Assembly (NCBI GenBank): GCA_936440205.1
Contig: OW387136.1
Coordinates: 27,199,927 to 27,263,926, forward strand
Reading direction: 5' to 3'
Source: Lepidonotus clava
Lineage: Eukaryota; Annelida; Polychaeta; Phyllodocida; Polynoidae
Length of the DNA: 64,000 nucleotides
A program made the translations under genes and the position numbers. Below are positions 26,588 through 38,200 of the stretch, in pieces. The notes beneath the pieces are model-generated. The model had not been told where the DNA came from. It made no database searches and saw only the letters and a program-made list of their open reading frames with translations. How positions within the stretch are numbered: the first letter of the stretch is position 1; every line of letters begins with the position of its first letter.

Positions 26588-28257
26588 GATGTATCCTCAT
26601 GTGCATTGGCCTGGAAAGGAGAAAAACATAATTTTGCTGGTGGGTGACAACTCTCTGAAAAGAAGGGGTGGGGATGGGGATGGGGAAGTAACGAAAGACT
26701 GAAGGTATTTTTTCTTTTCTTTTATTCAATGCTATCTGGCCCTGGAGGAGTGAGTGCGTGAGTGATGGATGCTTTACGCCGTTTCAACAACTAAGGTCAT
26801 ATTCATGGCGAAAACAGGTTGGAACAAATTCTTTCTTTGGTGATCGTATCTATGAGATGAAGGTGACAGGGCAGGCAAACAGGAGGGCATCAAAACCTGG
26901 AAATCATTTTTGCTGTACCTCATCCCTTAGTGAATTGAGCACCAACTGGGAATTGAACCCAAAGAACCACTTGGTCAGTGCTGGGTCCCCCATATCATCG
27001 CCTTATACGATCAACAGGGGCTACTGGGGGCCTATTCTTACCCAGAACCCCCAAGGGGTGGCCCTGGAGGATAGGCAGCACCAATAGACTCTAATAGGAT
27101 ATAACTGGAGGGGATTTGGAACGACTGAATGGTGAGGGCAAGAGGGTTTCTGAGAATAGGAACCAGGTGAGGAACTACAGCGTGCACTGGGAGAGAGCTA
27201 AGGCTAAATGGCGTCTGAAGACCATTTGGCATGTGGAGCTAGATCACTGCTAATAATTTCTGTCGTAAATCTAGAGATTCATTAGAAAAACTAACTTTGA
27301 TATAGTTAACTGGGATAAGAGATGGCCGATTGGTGAGGACAATGGTGACCTCGATCGATGTTGGAAAAGCGAAGTGACGAAAGTAATTAAAGGATAACTT
27401 TGAGGACAAGCTGGACCTAAAGCACTGTGAGAACAGTAATTGAGTAAAGGTCAACTCTGAGTGCAAGGTGGACCTAGGGCCAAAAGATATAAGGTTGTGT
27501 TCAGATATCATTGGCCAACCAAAATGGGGTAGGTAGGTCAGATTTCTTTTTCATGTCTCTAGAGATTCAATCCTGGGCTGGGCCAAGGTGGCTGCTATAC
27601 CCCTCTGCATGTCTCCCAGTGGCAACAACTGGGATAACAAAGGTCTCTAGTAGACCACTGGCTGTTGTGTGTATGGCCCTGTCCATGGGACCAGGCACAT
27701 TAAAGAAAACCTCCTTCAGTAAATGTGTAGATCTAATGGTATGATCTCTAGCTTCTTATAGATTCATTCATTCGATAGATACAATCATCAAAAAGACAGA
27801 ATTGTCAAATTTTGTTCTTGCTGTAATATGACCTTAAATGTTGCTACAGCTTTAAACCCCAATAGATCTAACCAACAGACTCGAACTAAATGACACATAG
27901 GCTAGATCTAATGTTGGACATGAATATAATATTTTTATAGAATGAGCTTCCTGATGTAGCACGTCGTTTTCTGGGTTTTTATAAAATTAATTTTAGTCAA
28001 ATATTGAGGGAAAAAAAGGTTTTAAAAAAAGCTTTAAAAAAAATAGGTTGGGCAAAAGTTTTAGGATCGGTCGGGGTACCTAAACACAGCAATGACGTTT
28101 TTAAAGCCGCCCTCTAAAGAAACAAAAAGAGTAGATCTAAAGTCTGGAAAAACTGGGTCTGTTGCTAGCCAAACAATCCATTCATGATGGGTGAATAACA
28201 TAAGATATTGTAAGGTCGTAGATCTACCTATATAGATCTATGTCAGTTACGACCTTA
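26588..28257. other. Upstream flank of DPY19L3; contains a partial SINE
   Basis: This holds the 5' flank and presumed promoter of DPY19L3 exon A. The only recognised feature is the SINE fragment at about 27560-27780. Other frames are short and lack motifs. Confidence 0.4.
27560..27780 (+). mobile_element. tRNA-derived SINE, 5'-truncated or diverged copy
   Basis: Shares the body of the full copy at 49556-49880: box-B-like 'gattcaatcctgggctgggcc', then 'caacaactgggat', 'ctggctgttgtgtg', 'gggaccaggcacattaaaga' and 'gtaaatgtgtag'. The tRNA box A region is not recognisable. Confidence 0.7.
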
Positions 28258-29623
28258 GGCCAAAAAAGAAATTGTTGTGTTCAGGTAACCCTACCTACCC
28301 TAAATTTTTGGTCCTACCCTAACTTTTTTTTTTAGGATTTTTTTCTTCAGAATCCAAAAGAATTTTTAATGAAAAAACAAAAAAAACAGCACATAGATAC
28401 TCAGGGCATGTAGATCTAGGCTAGTCTATTTTAACCCAAATTATACTAAAGTGCCAATTATGATCCAAAACTCTAAATATCTTATATCTGGCACTATGAT
28501 TGAGATAATAAGTCACATACAAAATTTTAGGTCTCTATCTATAGTAGAAGCTGAGATATGGGGCGTCCTACATGTAGGACGCTAGTATAATCCACTACCA
28601 TAATTTACATAGTATTTAACCCTTTGCTAATGCTAAAAAGAGCCTTATTGGCAAATATATGATAACAAATAAATCATACTATTAATTTTAAAAATAAGTA
28701 TTCTAGCAATCCATTAAATGGAAAGCCACTCATAATTATGAAATCCACATTCGGAGTGTGCGAAAAAATGATTTCTTATTTATTTTTGGGGTTACCATGG
28801 TAACCAACAACCCAATTTATTGGTTATTTATGATAATATGCCTTTATCCGTCATTAAAGGGTTAAGACAAAATAAAAATTTGTTCTAAAATACAAAAAGA
28901 GCTTTAAAGTACTTAATACTGGACTTCTATGGGCATCTACTACATACTTTATATGAAAAATGTGTGAGTAAATGATGACAAAACTTCAAAATATTGCTAT
29001 ATCTTGTAGTATCCACATGGATGCAGGGCATAAAATCAAGGTAGTGGATTATGCTAACGTCCTACATGTAGGACGGCAATAGAAAATTTGTAATATCTCT
29101 GGACATTATTATTTGATTTAAATAAAAATTAGCATGCATATGGAGCTCCATAAGGTCTATCTAAAATCCAAATTTTGTCCCAAAATATTTATTATATCAT
29201 AGGAAAAACATACATTGATTTTTCAAATTTTCTATCATCTGTATTTGTCAATTTACCTCATTGTTTGTTGCCATGGCAACATGATGTTAGGTGGGATATG
29301 TTCTTATTTGGAATGTTTTCATGATCTATAGGTGTTGAGGTCATATTTACACTAAGATTTTAGATTGTATTCATATTTTGACTAACATTAACAAGTAGCA
29401 CAAAACCCGTGGTATAGGCGTCCTACCAGTAGGACGTTAGCATAATCTGGGTTAAATGCTAAAAATGTTTTCAGAGGATATTTGGAAATCTTTTCTTATT
29501 TCCAACACTGCCCGGGTCTCTTTGGTAAGTTAAAAAAAAAGAAAAAAAAGAAAAAAATCGATGTATAGTCTACCCTATTTTTTTCGACCTATGTTACCTG
29601 AACACAACAATTCTTTTGGGGCC
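28258..29623. mobile_element. Harbinger-like MITE, TSD TTA, with nested elements
   Basis: The left end GGCCAAAAAAGAAATTGTTG and the inverted right end (ggccccaaaagaattgttgt) both continue into 'tgttcaggtaac'. TTA flanks each side (28255-28257 and 29624-29626). It belongs to the same family as 8401-10404. Inside are an inverted pair starting with CGTCCTACATGTAGGACG (28564 and, inverted, ending 29075) and a TTAA-flanked piggyBac-like MITE. No transposase frame. Confidence 0.75.
28617..28866. mobile_element. piggyBac-like MITE nested in the Harbinger-like element
   Basis: Bounded by TTAACCCTTTGCTAATG on the left and the inverted 'cattaaagggttaa' on the right, that is, CCCTTT ends next to TTAA, the target specificity of piggyBac elements. 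It is about 250 bp and non-coding. Confidence 0.5.
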
Positions 29624-32253
29624 TTACTGCCCTTAGTCTATGTCATGATATTCACCCAACGTCTAGCCCAAGTCTGATACGGTACCTAGCACCATCGACG
29701 CCACTGCTAACGCAATAGCGTTTCGTACACAGGGAAGGCTAATACCTTACCTGTTGATACACCAACTTGAAAATTGAGGATAACAATTAAAAATGAGCAG
29801 CAGAGAATCAATGAGTCCCTCACAGTCGCTCACTGAACTCGCCTAGCTTAGAAGTTAGACTTCACTCACTGCAATCAGGGCTGCGCCAACTGTGATCGTC
29901 CTCACAATCAATCGTTTTGGTGACAGAAAACGTGCACACGCTGCATCTATCGAACTATTTCTTCTCCTTGCGTGTTCTGCTGTTATTTTGATTTCTAAAT
30001 ATGAAAAAGTCAAATCGATATGTCTGTTAGCTTTCCCAGACGGAAGTACTGCTGAGGGTAAAAGATGCATCCAATATAATGTCGTTTTTTCACACCAGAT
30101 GACGCCACCAGAGAAATACGTTTCGCGCGCCGTCAGTCCAAAGATCTATGTACGCTATCCTCCTTGGTCAGACTCAGAGGAGCATGACTGCAACTCTTAA
30201 ACTGGCGTTTAATTTAGAGTGGGGGCGGGGGCACCCCCCAGTCCTCCCCCCCGTTTTTTTATTTTACCAAACTTAGACTTAATGAAAAATTCGGCCAAAA
30301 AGTCATTAAGAAAATTGTTTGTAGTAGCCCCCCACCCCCCATTTTCAAAATCCTGAATCCCACGCTGGCTAAGGCTACTAACCGGACGTCTTAGTTCTCT
30401 GCTCTCACTTTTATTCTATGTTGGACGAGATATAAGTCTAAGAAATGGCTATGACATTGTCTCCTGTCGCAAGAAATTAAATTCCCGTGGATCTTTATTT
30501 TTCAGTGACCAAACAGGTCCATGGACCAGTGAACACAACTAAAAATGGTATATACTTCCCTGAAGAAAACTGGAATGCAATAGTATTGTACCTACTAGTC
30601 TTTATTTTGAAAGCCACGTCGATGGGGGGAAAATTCAATTTGTAGATCAAATTTGATCAAATGTGATTTTTTCATTACATCTTTGTGTTGATAAATCAAA
30701 CTTATCTTTATTCCTATCACACCTCCATCATGAAGGGGTTGTACTGATGCGGTCTAACATACAGGCTGCCAAGGTGGAAAAAAACATTAGGAAAAGCCCT
30801 AAACAATCATGATAATTATATCGGTACTCTTAATAAGAAAGCTGTCAGATTCAATAAATTTTCACATCTTTACTTTAGATTTGGGAAATAAATTTAAGAA
30901 TAAATACCGTGAATTGGAGAATTTATATAGCAATAGCATTATGAACACTGTCTCAGTGAAAGTAATTTCTACTGTGACTGAGACCCTTCAAAAGAACTAC
31001 CAGTTTACCAATAATTTCTGATAAATACAAAGTATTTCCAACACTTCCCATACATTTCTTAGTTTTTTAACGTAGCTATATCTGAATCATTGAATCATCG
31101 CATGATTTACAAATCAGGAAGGATGAAAAACAAATACTTCAGATTGTTTAATCAAAGATATATCCTTTAATCAGTCTATAAATATACTTTGCATGTGCAT
31201 TATTGTTAGAATAATGTGATCAGATTTCGCAAATATCCATTCATATAGATGGTTGACTAGTAGTTTAAGCTTCTTCGTTACAATACCGACTTAACGATAA
31301 TTATTCATATGTGGTCATTAGATTACACATGTTGACTTTGATATTTTGTTTCAACATTCACATGGAATTTGGTACATTCTAGGCATTATCACAGTCATTG
31401 TTTGAGTACATTTTTTCGACGTTATTTGATGGCTGGCTGACACATCATATCTTCTTCACGTTCCTGTTGTCAGGGAACCACATGACAGTCAATAAAACAC
31501 AAGACAATCACTTTTCATTTGACAAAATTATAAGACACTCAAACTGCCACTCAATACATCCGTCTGCCTGTCACTACAAATCTCTAACACTACTGAAGTT
31601 CAAGTGAGCGTGATGAGCATGAGGAACTCCCAGCAAGGCATTTTGCTTAACAACAAACTTCGCAAACCATAAACTGGGTTAAAATGTGTGAAATTCGCGC
31701 CACCCTTTATATATATGATCGGTGATTTCATGTCGTTTATATGATAGTGAACACAATTAAGTTTAGATAGAGAAAAACGGTAATCTCTATCTCGGGGGAA
31801 ATGCAGGGCTGCCCAACATCATTTCCCATCAGGGTCCCCTCTCAAATTTATTTTCCCCATAAGGGTCCCCACTCAAATTTCATTTCCCTGTGTCTTCCCT
31901 GACATTTCCCTGTCTCCAAACAGTTTTTCCCTGTGTCATATCCAGCAAATTGTTCAAATTTAAAAGCCTTCGCTTTCAGAAAAAGGGTAGACAATCCGAA
32001 AATAGTCAAATCCTAAGTATTTTGAGAATAAGTAATTTTAGAACCTGGCCAAATGAAATTCCTTGTTTTCCCTGCGTTGTGTTAAATGAAATTCCCTGTG
32101 TTTTGGTAAAATTTGCAAATTCCCTATGTTATTCCTGTCAGGGATTTTTCTTTTGCCATTTTCCCTGTTTTCCCTGTGCCATTGGCACCCTGCCCCATAC
32201 ATGGATGACCCATTTTTCAACCTAAAATATCCCAATATTTGGAATGCTCAGAC
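29624..32253. other. Spacer between DPY19L3 and SMPD2
   Basis: No gene supported. A C-rich/G-rich block lies at about 30215-30360. From about 31,800 to 32,210 the words 'tttccctg' and 'agggtcccc' recur many times in a degenerate, non-periodic way. The 3' untranslated region of SMPD2 should begin at 32253 on the minus strand. Confidence 0.4.
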
Positions 32254-35200
32254 TTACATATTATTAGGGTTACAACGCAGAATGTTATTGATATCCTTTC
32301 GGGTGGCCTCCATGCCACTCAATTCAAAGCAGGTGATGACGAGTGCGTGCCAGCCGCAGTAGCCCATGATGATGGTCACGAAAAACCGTAGGATGGAGGT
32401 GAGAATGGGGATCTGTACCTCGCCGAGAAAGGCCAGCAGGATACAGCACACGAAGAAGGACAATGCGTGTAGCAGGCGGTTGGCTTTGACTTTGGTCATA
32501 CCTTGGTTGAGGACGGGTAAAGCAGCCATGAAGTGTTCCTCAACTGCTGCAGAGTCACGCTTAGGGGGAGCAGCTGGAAGAGGTCGAGTAATTGTTTAAA
32601 TTGCCATGGTTTGAAGAATACTGTGACTAGCACAGATAGATCTTATTTCATTAACTGATGAGATTCTACATTATAGATGGTTTTCAACTATTTAGACCGA
32701 AATTTAAAAAAAAGGTCAACACTTGTATGGGAATCTAAATATTTGCAAAACTGGTACACGTATACATATTGGTTATTTAAAATTCGGAATACGTGGCGAG
32801 TTGTGCTGATCGAATCGATGCTACCGCTTAAGTGGTAAAAAAAAACAAAAAAACATATTGGTTAGTTAGGCCATCCTATTTCAATTAGATATTACTATTT
32901 ATTTTACACGAAAAGATGACTTATATTGTGACTTACCGCCTTCCCTCCTTCTGAGGGTATAGGTGGCACGGAGCCCCTCGTGGTCCGAGTAGGGGTAGGG
33001 CTTGTCGGGGACCCCCCGCAGGGTCAGCTCACACTTCTCACAGACCACCTCCACACCTACAGGAACAGGGGCATCATGTAAGTAAATGACCAAAGCTGTG
33101 ATTTAATAGTTTGTATGTAGTGCATTGGTAATATTTTGGAAAGACCAGAAGCCAAGGCATCGGTTTAAAGTAATACTCTTATCAAAGTCATATTTTCCAT
33201 ATATCTAGCACACTTGATCATGAAACTTCCTAAACCACATGGCCTTTTATTGGTCTTTCATTTCTTTTTCCTTTTTAAAGGGAAATCCCCAAATTTCTGG
33301 TGTCACCAGGCGACTTCATGGGAATCCCCATCTGTCTACAAAAGGGATTCCCCACTGCTACAGAATTGTAGTAAAGAATATATACTCTAACACAAATTAT
33401 TTGTATTTGGCCACACTAATACCATTATCAATTGTAAAATATACCCCTCTAAAACGATTAATTAATTTGGAATCTAATCCAAAATTATCTCAAGGGAGAA
33501 TTTCTTTAGTTCTGATGTAGCAAGAGAGTACTTAAAAGCCCATAATTCAGGGGATTCCCAAAATAGGGCATGTCCAGCCAAATAGCAGTGCAAGAGGACC
33601 TGACTGGAACCAGCCAGGTGTATACAGGTGGGTCACCCCAACGAGAGTAGAAAGATCCTTTCTACTCTCGTTGGTCACCCTGACCAGCGGCCACTAGTAA
33701 CTGTGTTCTGTGCACTCAGGTGTATCACCAGTGAACACCACTGGTACCTGTGATCAACACATTGGGCAGTTTGGTGGCCAGCTGGGGCCACTTCCAGCCG
33801 CTATTGGCGAACACTCCCTATTAATAGCAACTTGTAAATGTATATCGAAGTAACCCTTCACATTTATTTTACATGAATAATGATATATGCAACCATTTTG
33901 CTTACCACTGTTGGCCCTGAAGAAGAGGTAATCTAGCCTGAGGCCGTGGGGGTTGCGGGCCACCCAGGCCGGGGAGTGGTAGATGTTGTCTGGTCGGTCA
34001 CACGTTGTGCCCCCGTGCTCATCCTGCTGCTCTGCTTTCTGCAAAATGTGAGGGAAAACTTTAAATCACAAACTTATTTATGGAATGCTAAACATATAAA
34101 GATCGAGATGCCAAATTAGGCGCTATCGTATACAGTTATGTGTAATTACCGACGAGTGATGAAACAACCAGTCACCATAAAGGCGACTACGACTAAGGCG
34201 AAACCATAGTTTTGTGCTCGATATAAGAATCCATTTATCATTTTTTCCCAGAGACTTTGAATTGGTATTTTAATTGGTGTTTAAAACTGACTGTTTCCCG
34301 GGTAAATGGTATCTAGACTTGTCTTTTAAATGTAAGATTATAAACGTGTATCTGAAACACATGCCCCAAAATCCGTGGGAAATGTTAGGGCCGCGCCATG
34401 CGCCCCATGCGCATTACACACTAGAATAGCGTATTATTGTTTATTCAATGCACCCCTGTTGACCATTTTAACATAATATATCAAAATGTACCTAAAATGA
34501 CGCATTCCTGCAAAAATATGTACCATTTAACCATAGGAGTGCGCGATTGACGTATCTAAATTGTTTTATTGTAATCACTGAAATATAGACCCCGTGCCAG
34601 TCGCGCCGAAACCCCGATAATTCGCGCGGATTTTAGCCAAAAACGAAGTTCCGGTCCCATAGGCGCAATGCTTAAGGATCGACCGGAACTTCGGAACTGG
34701 CACGGGGTCTATGCCTACCTGGACCAACCACGAGTCCTGGAGGTTGGCATTGGTGGTGATGAGTTTATAACCCAGGTCCTTGGGCTGTAGATTAAAGTCG
34801 CCTCCCACGATGACGAGGTCACAGTTCTGGCTGGTCATCTTAATGAACTGACCAATCTCATAGGCCTGGGACACACGGTGAGCAATGTAGTCATCGTTGT
34901 CTTCGTCATACTGCGCGTGCAGCTGGGAATTTCAAACATAGTATTGTTTATTAGGATTTGAACCTATATATATATATATGCATTTTGCAACTGATAGTGA
35001 CTGATATGGGATGTAAAAAGAGCAATTACCAGCTAACTAAAGTATCAAATTTTCATATAAATTGAACGATTAAGGAACGTCTACTCTCGAAACATTAGTA
35101 CAAGAATTCATAATTTTTGTTCTGAGGGAAATAAATTATTTGACTTTTGAGAGTTGGTTGGAGCAAGAGGGGGAATGGGTCGGGGGTAGAATACTTGTTA

Positions 35201-38200
35201 CAAAAGCACTAATATGGGTTTTTACAAAACAAATTGTATAACCATTTATACACTACAACAAACTGAACATCTGATGGTAAAGTTTTGGGGGCGCTTTCAT
35301 TAATGACCACTGCTGGAGGGCCCCCCCCCCCAAAAAAAAAAAAGCGTTTTAGTGGTAAAAGTACAATGAGAACTCCGGTGTACTCATGAAATTAAAAGAT
35401 TTAAACCTATATCTCAGTGTTTACGCTTCGAACTAGATATGAACTTCTTGATCACCTCGATTCTAGGCAACGACTCCCCTCAAATTTCAGCTAATATGTC
35501 CATAAAATTTACAAATTCCCGTAACTTACGTGCGTGCCGTAGACATGCACAGTGTAACCCTTGATTTCGATCTTGGCAAAGCCGACGCTCTTGCCACCAA
35601 ACCAGTCGCCATGCTGGACACGGTGAGCGTACCCGTTTAGAGCAAATCGATGCTGGTAGGTCTCCAAGATGGAGTACTTGGAGAAAACACAAACACCGCT
35701 CCCAAACATTCCACTGAAAAGAGAAAGTAGGGGCAGTTTTCATAAAACCTAGATTATACAATACTGTCTTTCAACTCTAGCTTTATATTATCTTTATATA
35801 CACGTGATTAAGATTCTTTCACGAGACCTATTTAATAAAAGATATTTGACTATTTTACATATTTAAATAGTTAACACTGTACCTGAGGAGAACATGGGAC
35901 TCTAACATAGGTTCACACACATCTTGTACAGTCGGCTCGAACGGATACAGATGGCGTAAGTACGACACTTCCTATTTCAAAACAATGGCTAACCCAGTGA
36001 TTATAACTCACCTGTGAAAGTAGTGTGTGTGCGGAAGGGTCCGGTGAAGTTTGGCCACCAGCTTATTGTAGTCGGACTGGGTCCATACCTAAACGAATGC
36101 CAGGAATGGTATTGTAATATTTGTATCACCGTTATTTGGAAAACAAATACAGCCTTTGGTTGGTTAGTTTGAAACAAATGATCCAGTACTTAAAAGTTCA
36201 TATCTATGAGTGCTTAGGTTAACGACATAGATACAGAAATGTGTTATGGTTCTCTACTTTTGTTATGTACATCCTAATGATAATGACGGCATGTGGATGT
36301 CTCTGGATATTAATCGTCACACAATACTTTTTGAGAAACATATTTGCCGTATTTATGCTTACGATTACTTCTAGCAATATGATAATGTTTACCAGTGTTC
36401 TTATAGAGATATCTGCCTACATGCTTGTAAACCATTTTACAACTGAAAAAGGAAATGCTATATCGAAGATTTGAATCATATTATGTCAATCTAAGAGTAA
36501 TTGTACATCTGAGGTCATGATACAAATCTAACAGTATTTCTTACATGTTAGATTTTTTTTTAATCTCTTGGTCGCACTAATACTAATAGTATTATTCTTT
36601 TTTACAGACAAACAATTTCGAATTATGATAATGGTTCAACAATTGTTAATTCATTAATGTCTTATGTTAAGGTACACAGGGTAAGGAGCAGGAGGCAGAA
36701 ACTTACCTCCTCCAAGAGGACGATGTCATACTGGGAGGAGGCAATAGCCGACCCGATGGCGTCAATCCTCTCCCGACGGTCAGAACACGCTCCCGGAGTG
36801 AAGACACCCCTGTAAGGTTACCGTGGAGGGAGGATGAAGGCCACCAATGGGGATTAATCATAATTCACACATTATTGTATGAACAGGCACAACAGGATAC
36901 TTTATTTAGTTCTTCGCTGGGACACTTAGAGGCAAATATTTTCATCAACGTAGGACTTATATGTATGGAAAGAACTTGGTGGTTATCAAATTTAGGGGAA
37001 GGGGCATCAAGGTCAAACATCTCCAGGGCTCCCACGGATGACCGACGTCATTGTAAAACACGGCTTGATTGATTTAATTCAATTAGTCTTTTTTCGAAGT
37101 AATTACCTAAAGGTAACCATGGAAATCAAATAAAGACCTATTAATACCAAAATTCAGAAAATGTAAGACTTCTCTACATCTCCAGAAAAATATTCAGATA
37201 TGATATTGTTGTTCGAAATCCAGATACTCGATCACAAGAGGTTTTTTGTATCTGACGATGAGTACATTGTCATTTTCAAATCAGCGTCAATTTAAGGCCT
37301 TTTGTCAAAAGTTTTGAAAATCTCTTACTAGAAACATGTTAAATTTCATACATTTTTAGGCCTAAAATTTGCTGAAATCCATTTAGGCCTGCGTGGTAAC
37401 CTTGTAATTAACCGATATGAGATTGCAAACACAGATCATCGTCAACTAATGTAACGGCAGCGGGATTTGGGGGGGGGGGGGGGTGGAATTGAGAGCTTTG
37501 TTTCACTTCAAATATATAGTAGTGGTCGTAGTAGCTTGAGTCTAAATGCCAGTGGATTGCGATCTCAGTGAGGACACAGTGTTGGCCGCAGTGTTGCCAA
37601 CCATCCGTGAAAACCACGGACACCTCCGTGATTTCAATGCTCAAAACGAAAGGGTCCATGATCTGTGATTTGGGAGACTAGATCCATATTTCTTAAGAAT
37701 ATTCATGAAAACCTCCATTTTTCCTGACCTAAACCCATAAAACCTCCAGGACTGGCCTGACAACGTTAAATGATGGCATAAAACGGTTCGATTTACATAT
37801 CAACAAGAAATAGAATAGCTATAAATTTTCGCTCATGCATGAGTCCCTCAACAAGCTAAAACTGGTAACAAAAGCATTAAACCAGTAGAACTATCCCAGA
37901 ACTCCCTCCCATAGACACCCCTCCCTGCTAACAATTAGCTCAAACTCACAAAAGATCCAGTATCTACAAACGGGATCTACATCTATCAATCGTATCAAAA
38001 CGAATGATAACTCGTCGGACAGGTGATAAGATAGCAGATATGAGAGTGATTAATGATTATATTACACCTGGTCATAGAGTGTTCCTTTTACGAAGCATAT
38101 ATATTTCTAAGGGGTAACTGTAAAAATGCATCAGTTGCGCATCCTGTAACTTACTTTTAAAACAATGTCGTGGAATGGTTACTGAGTGACATCTGTAACA

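Noticed and set aside
31890-32225. 111-codon plus-strand frame rich in Phe/Pro/Cys
   Set aside because: Product of the degenerate tttccctg word repeat.
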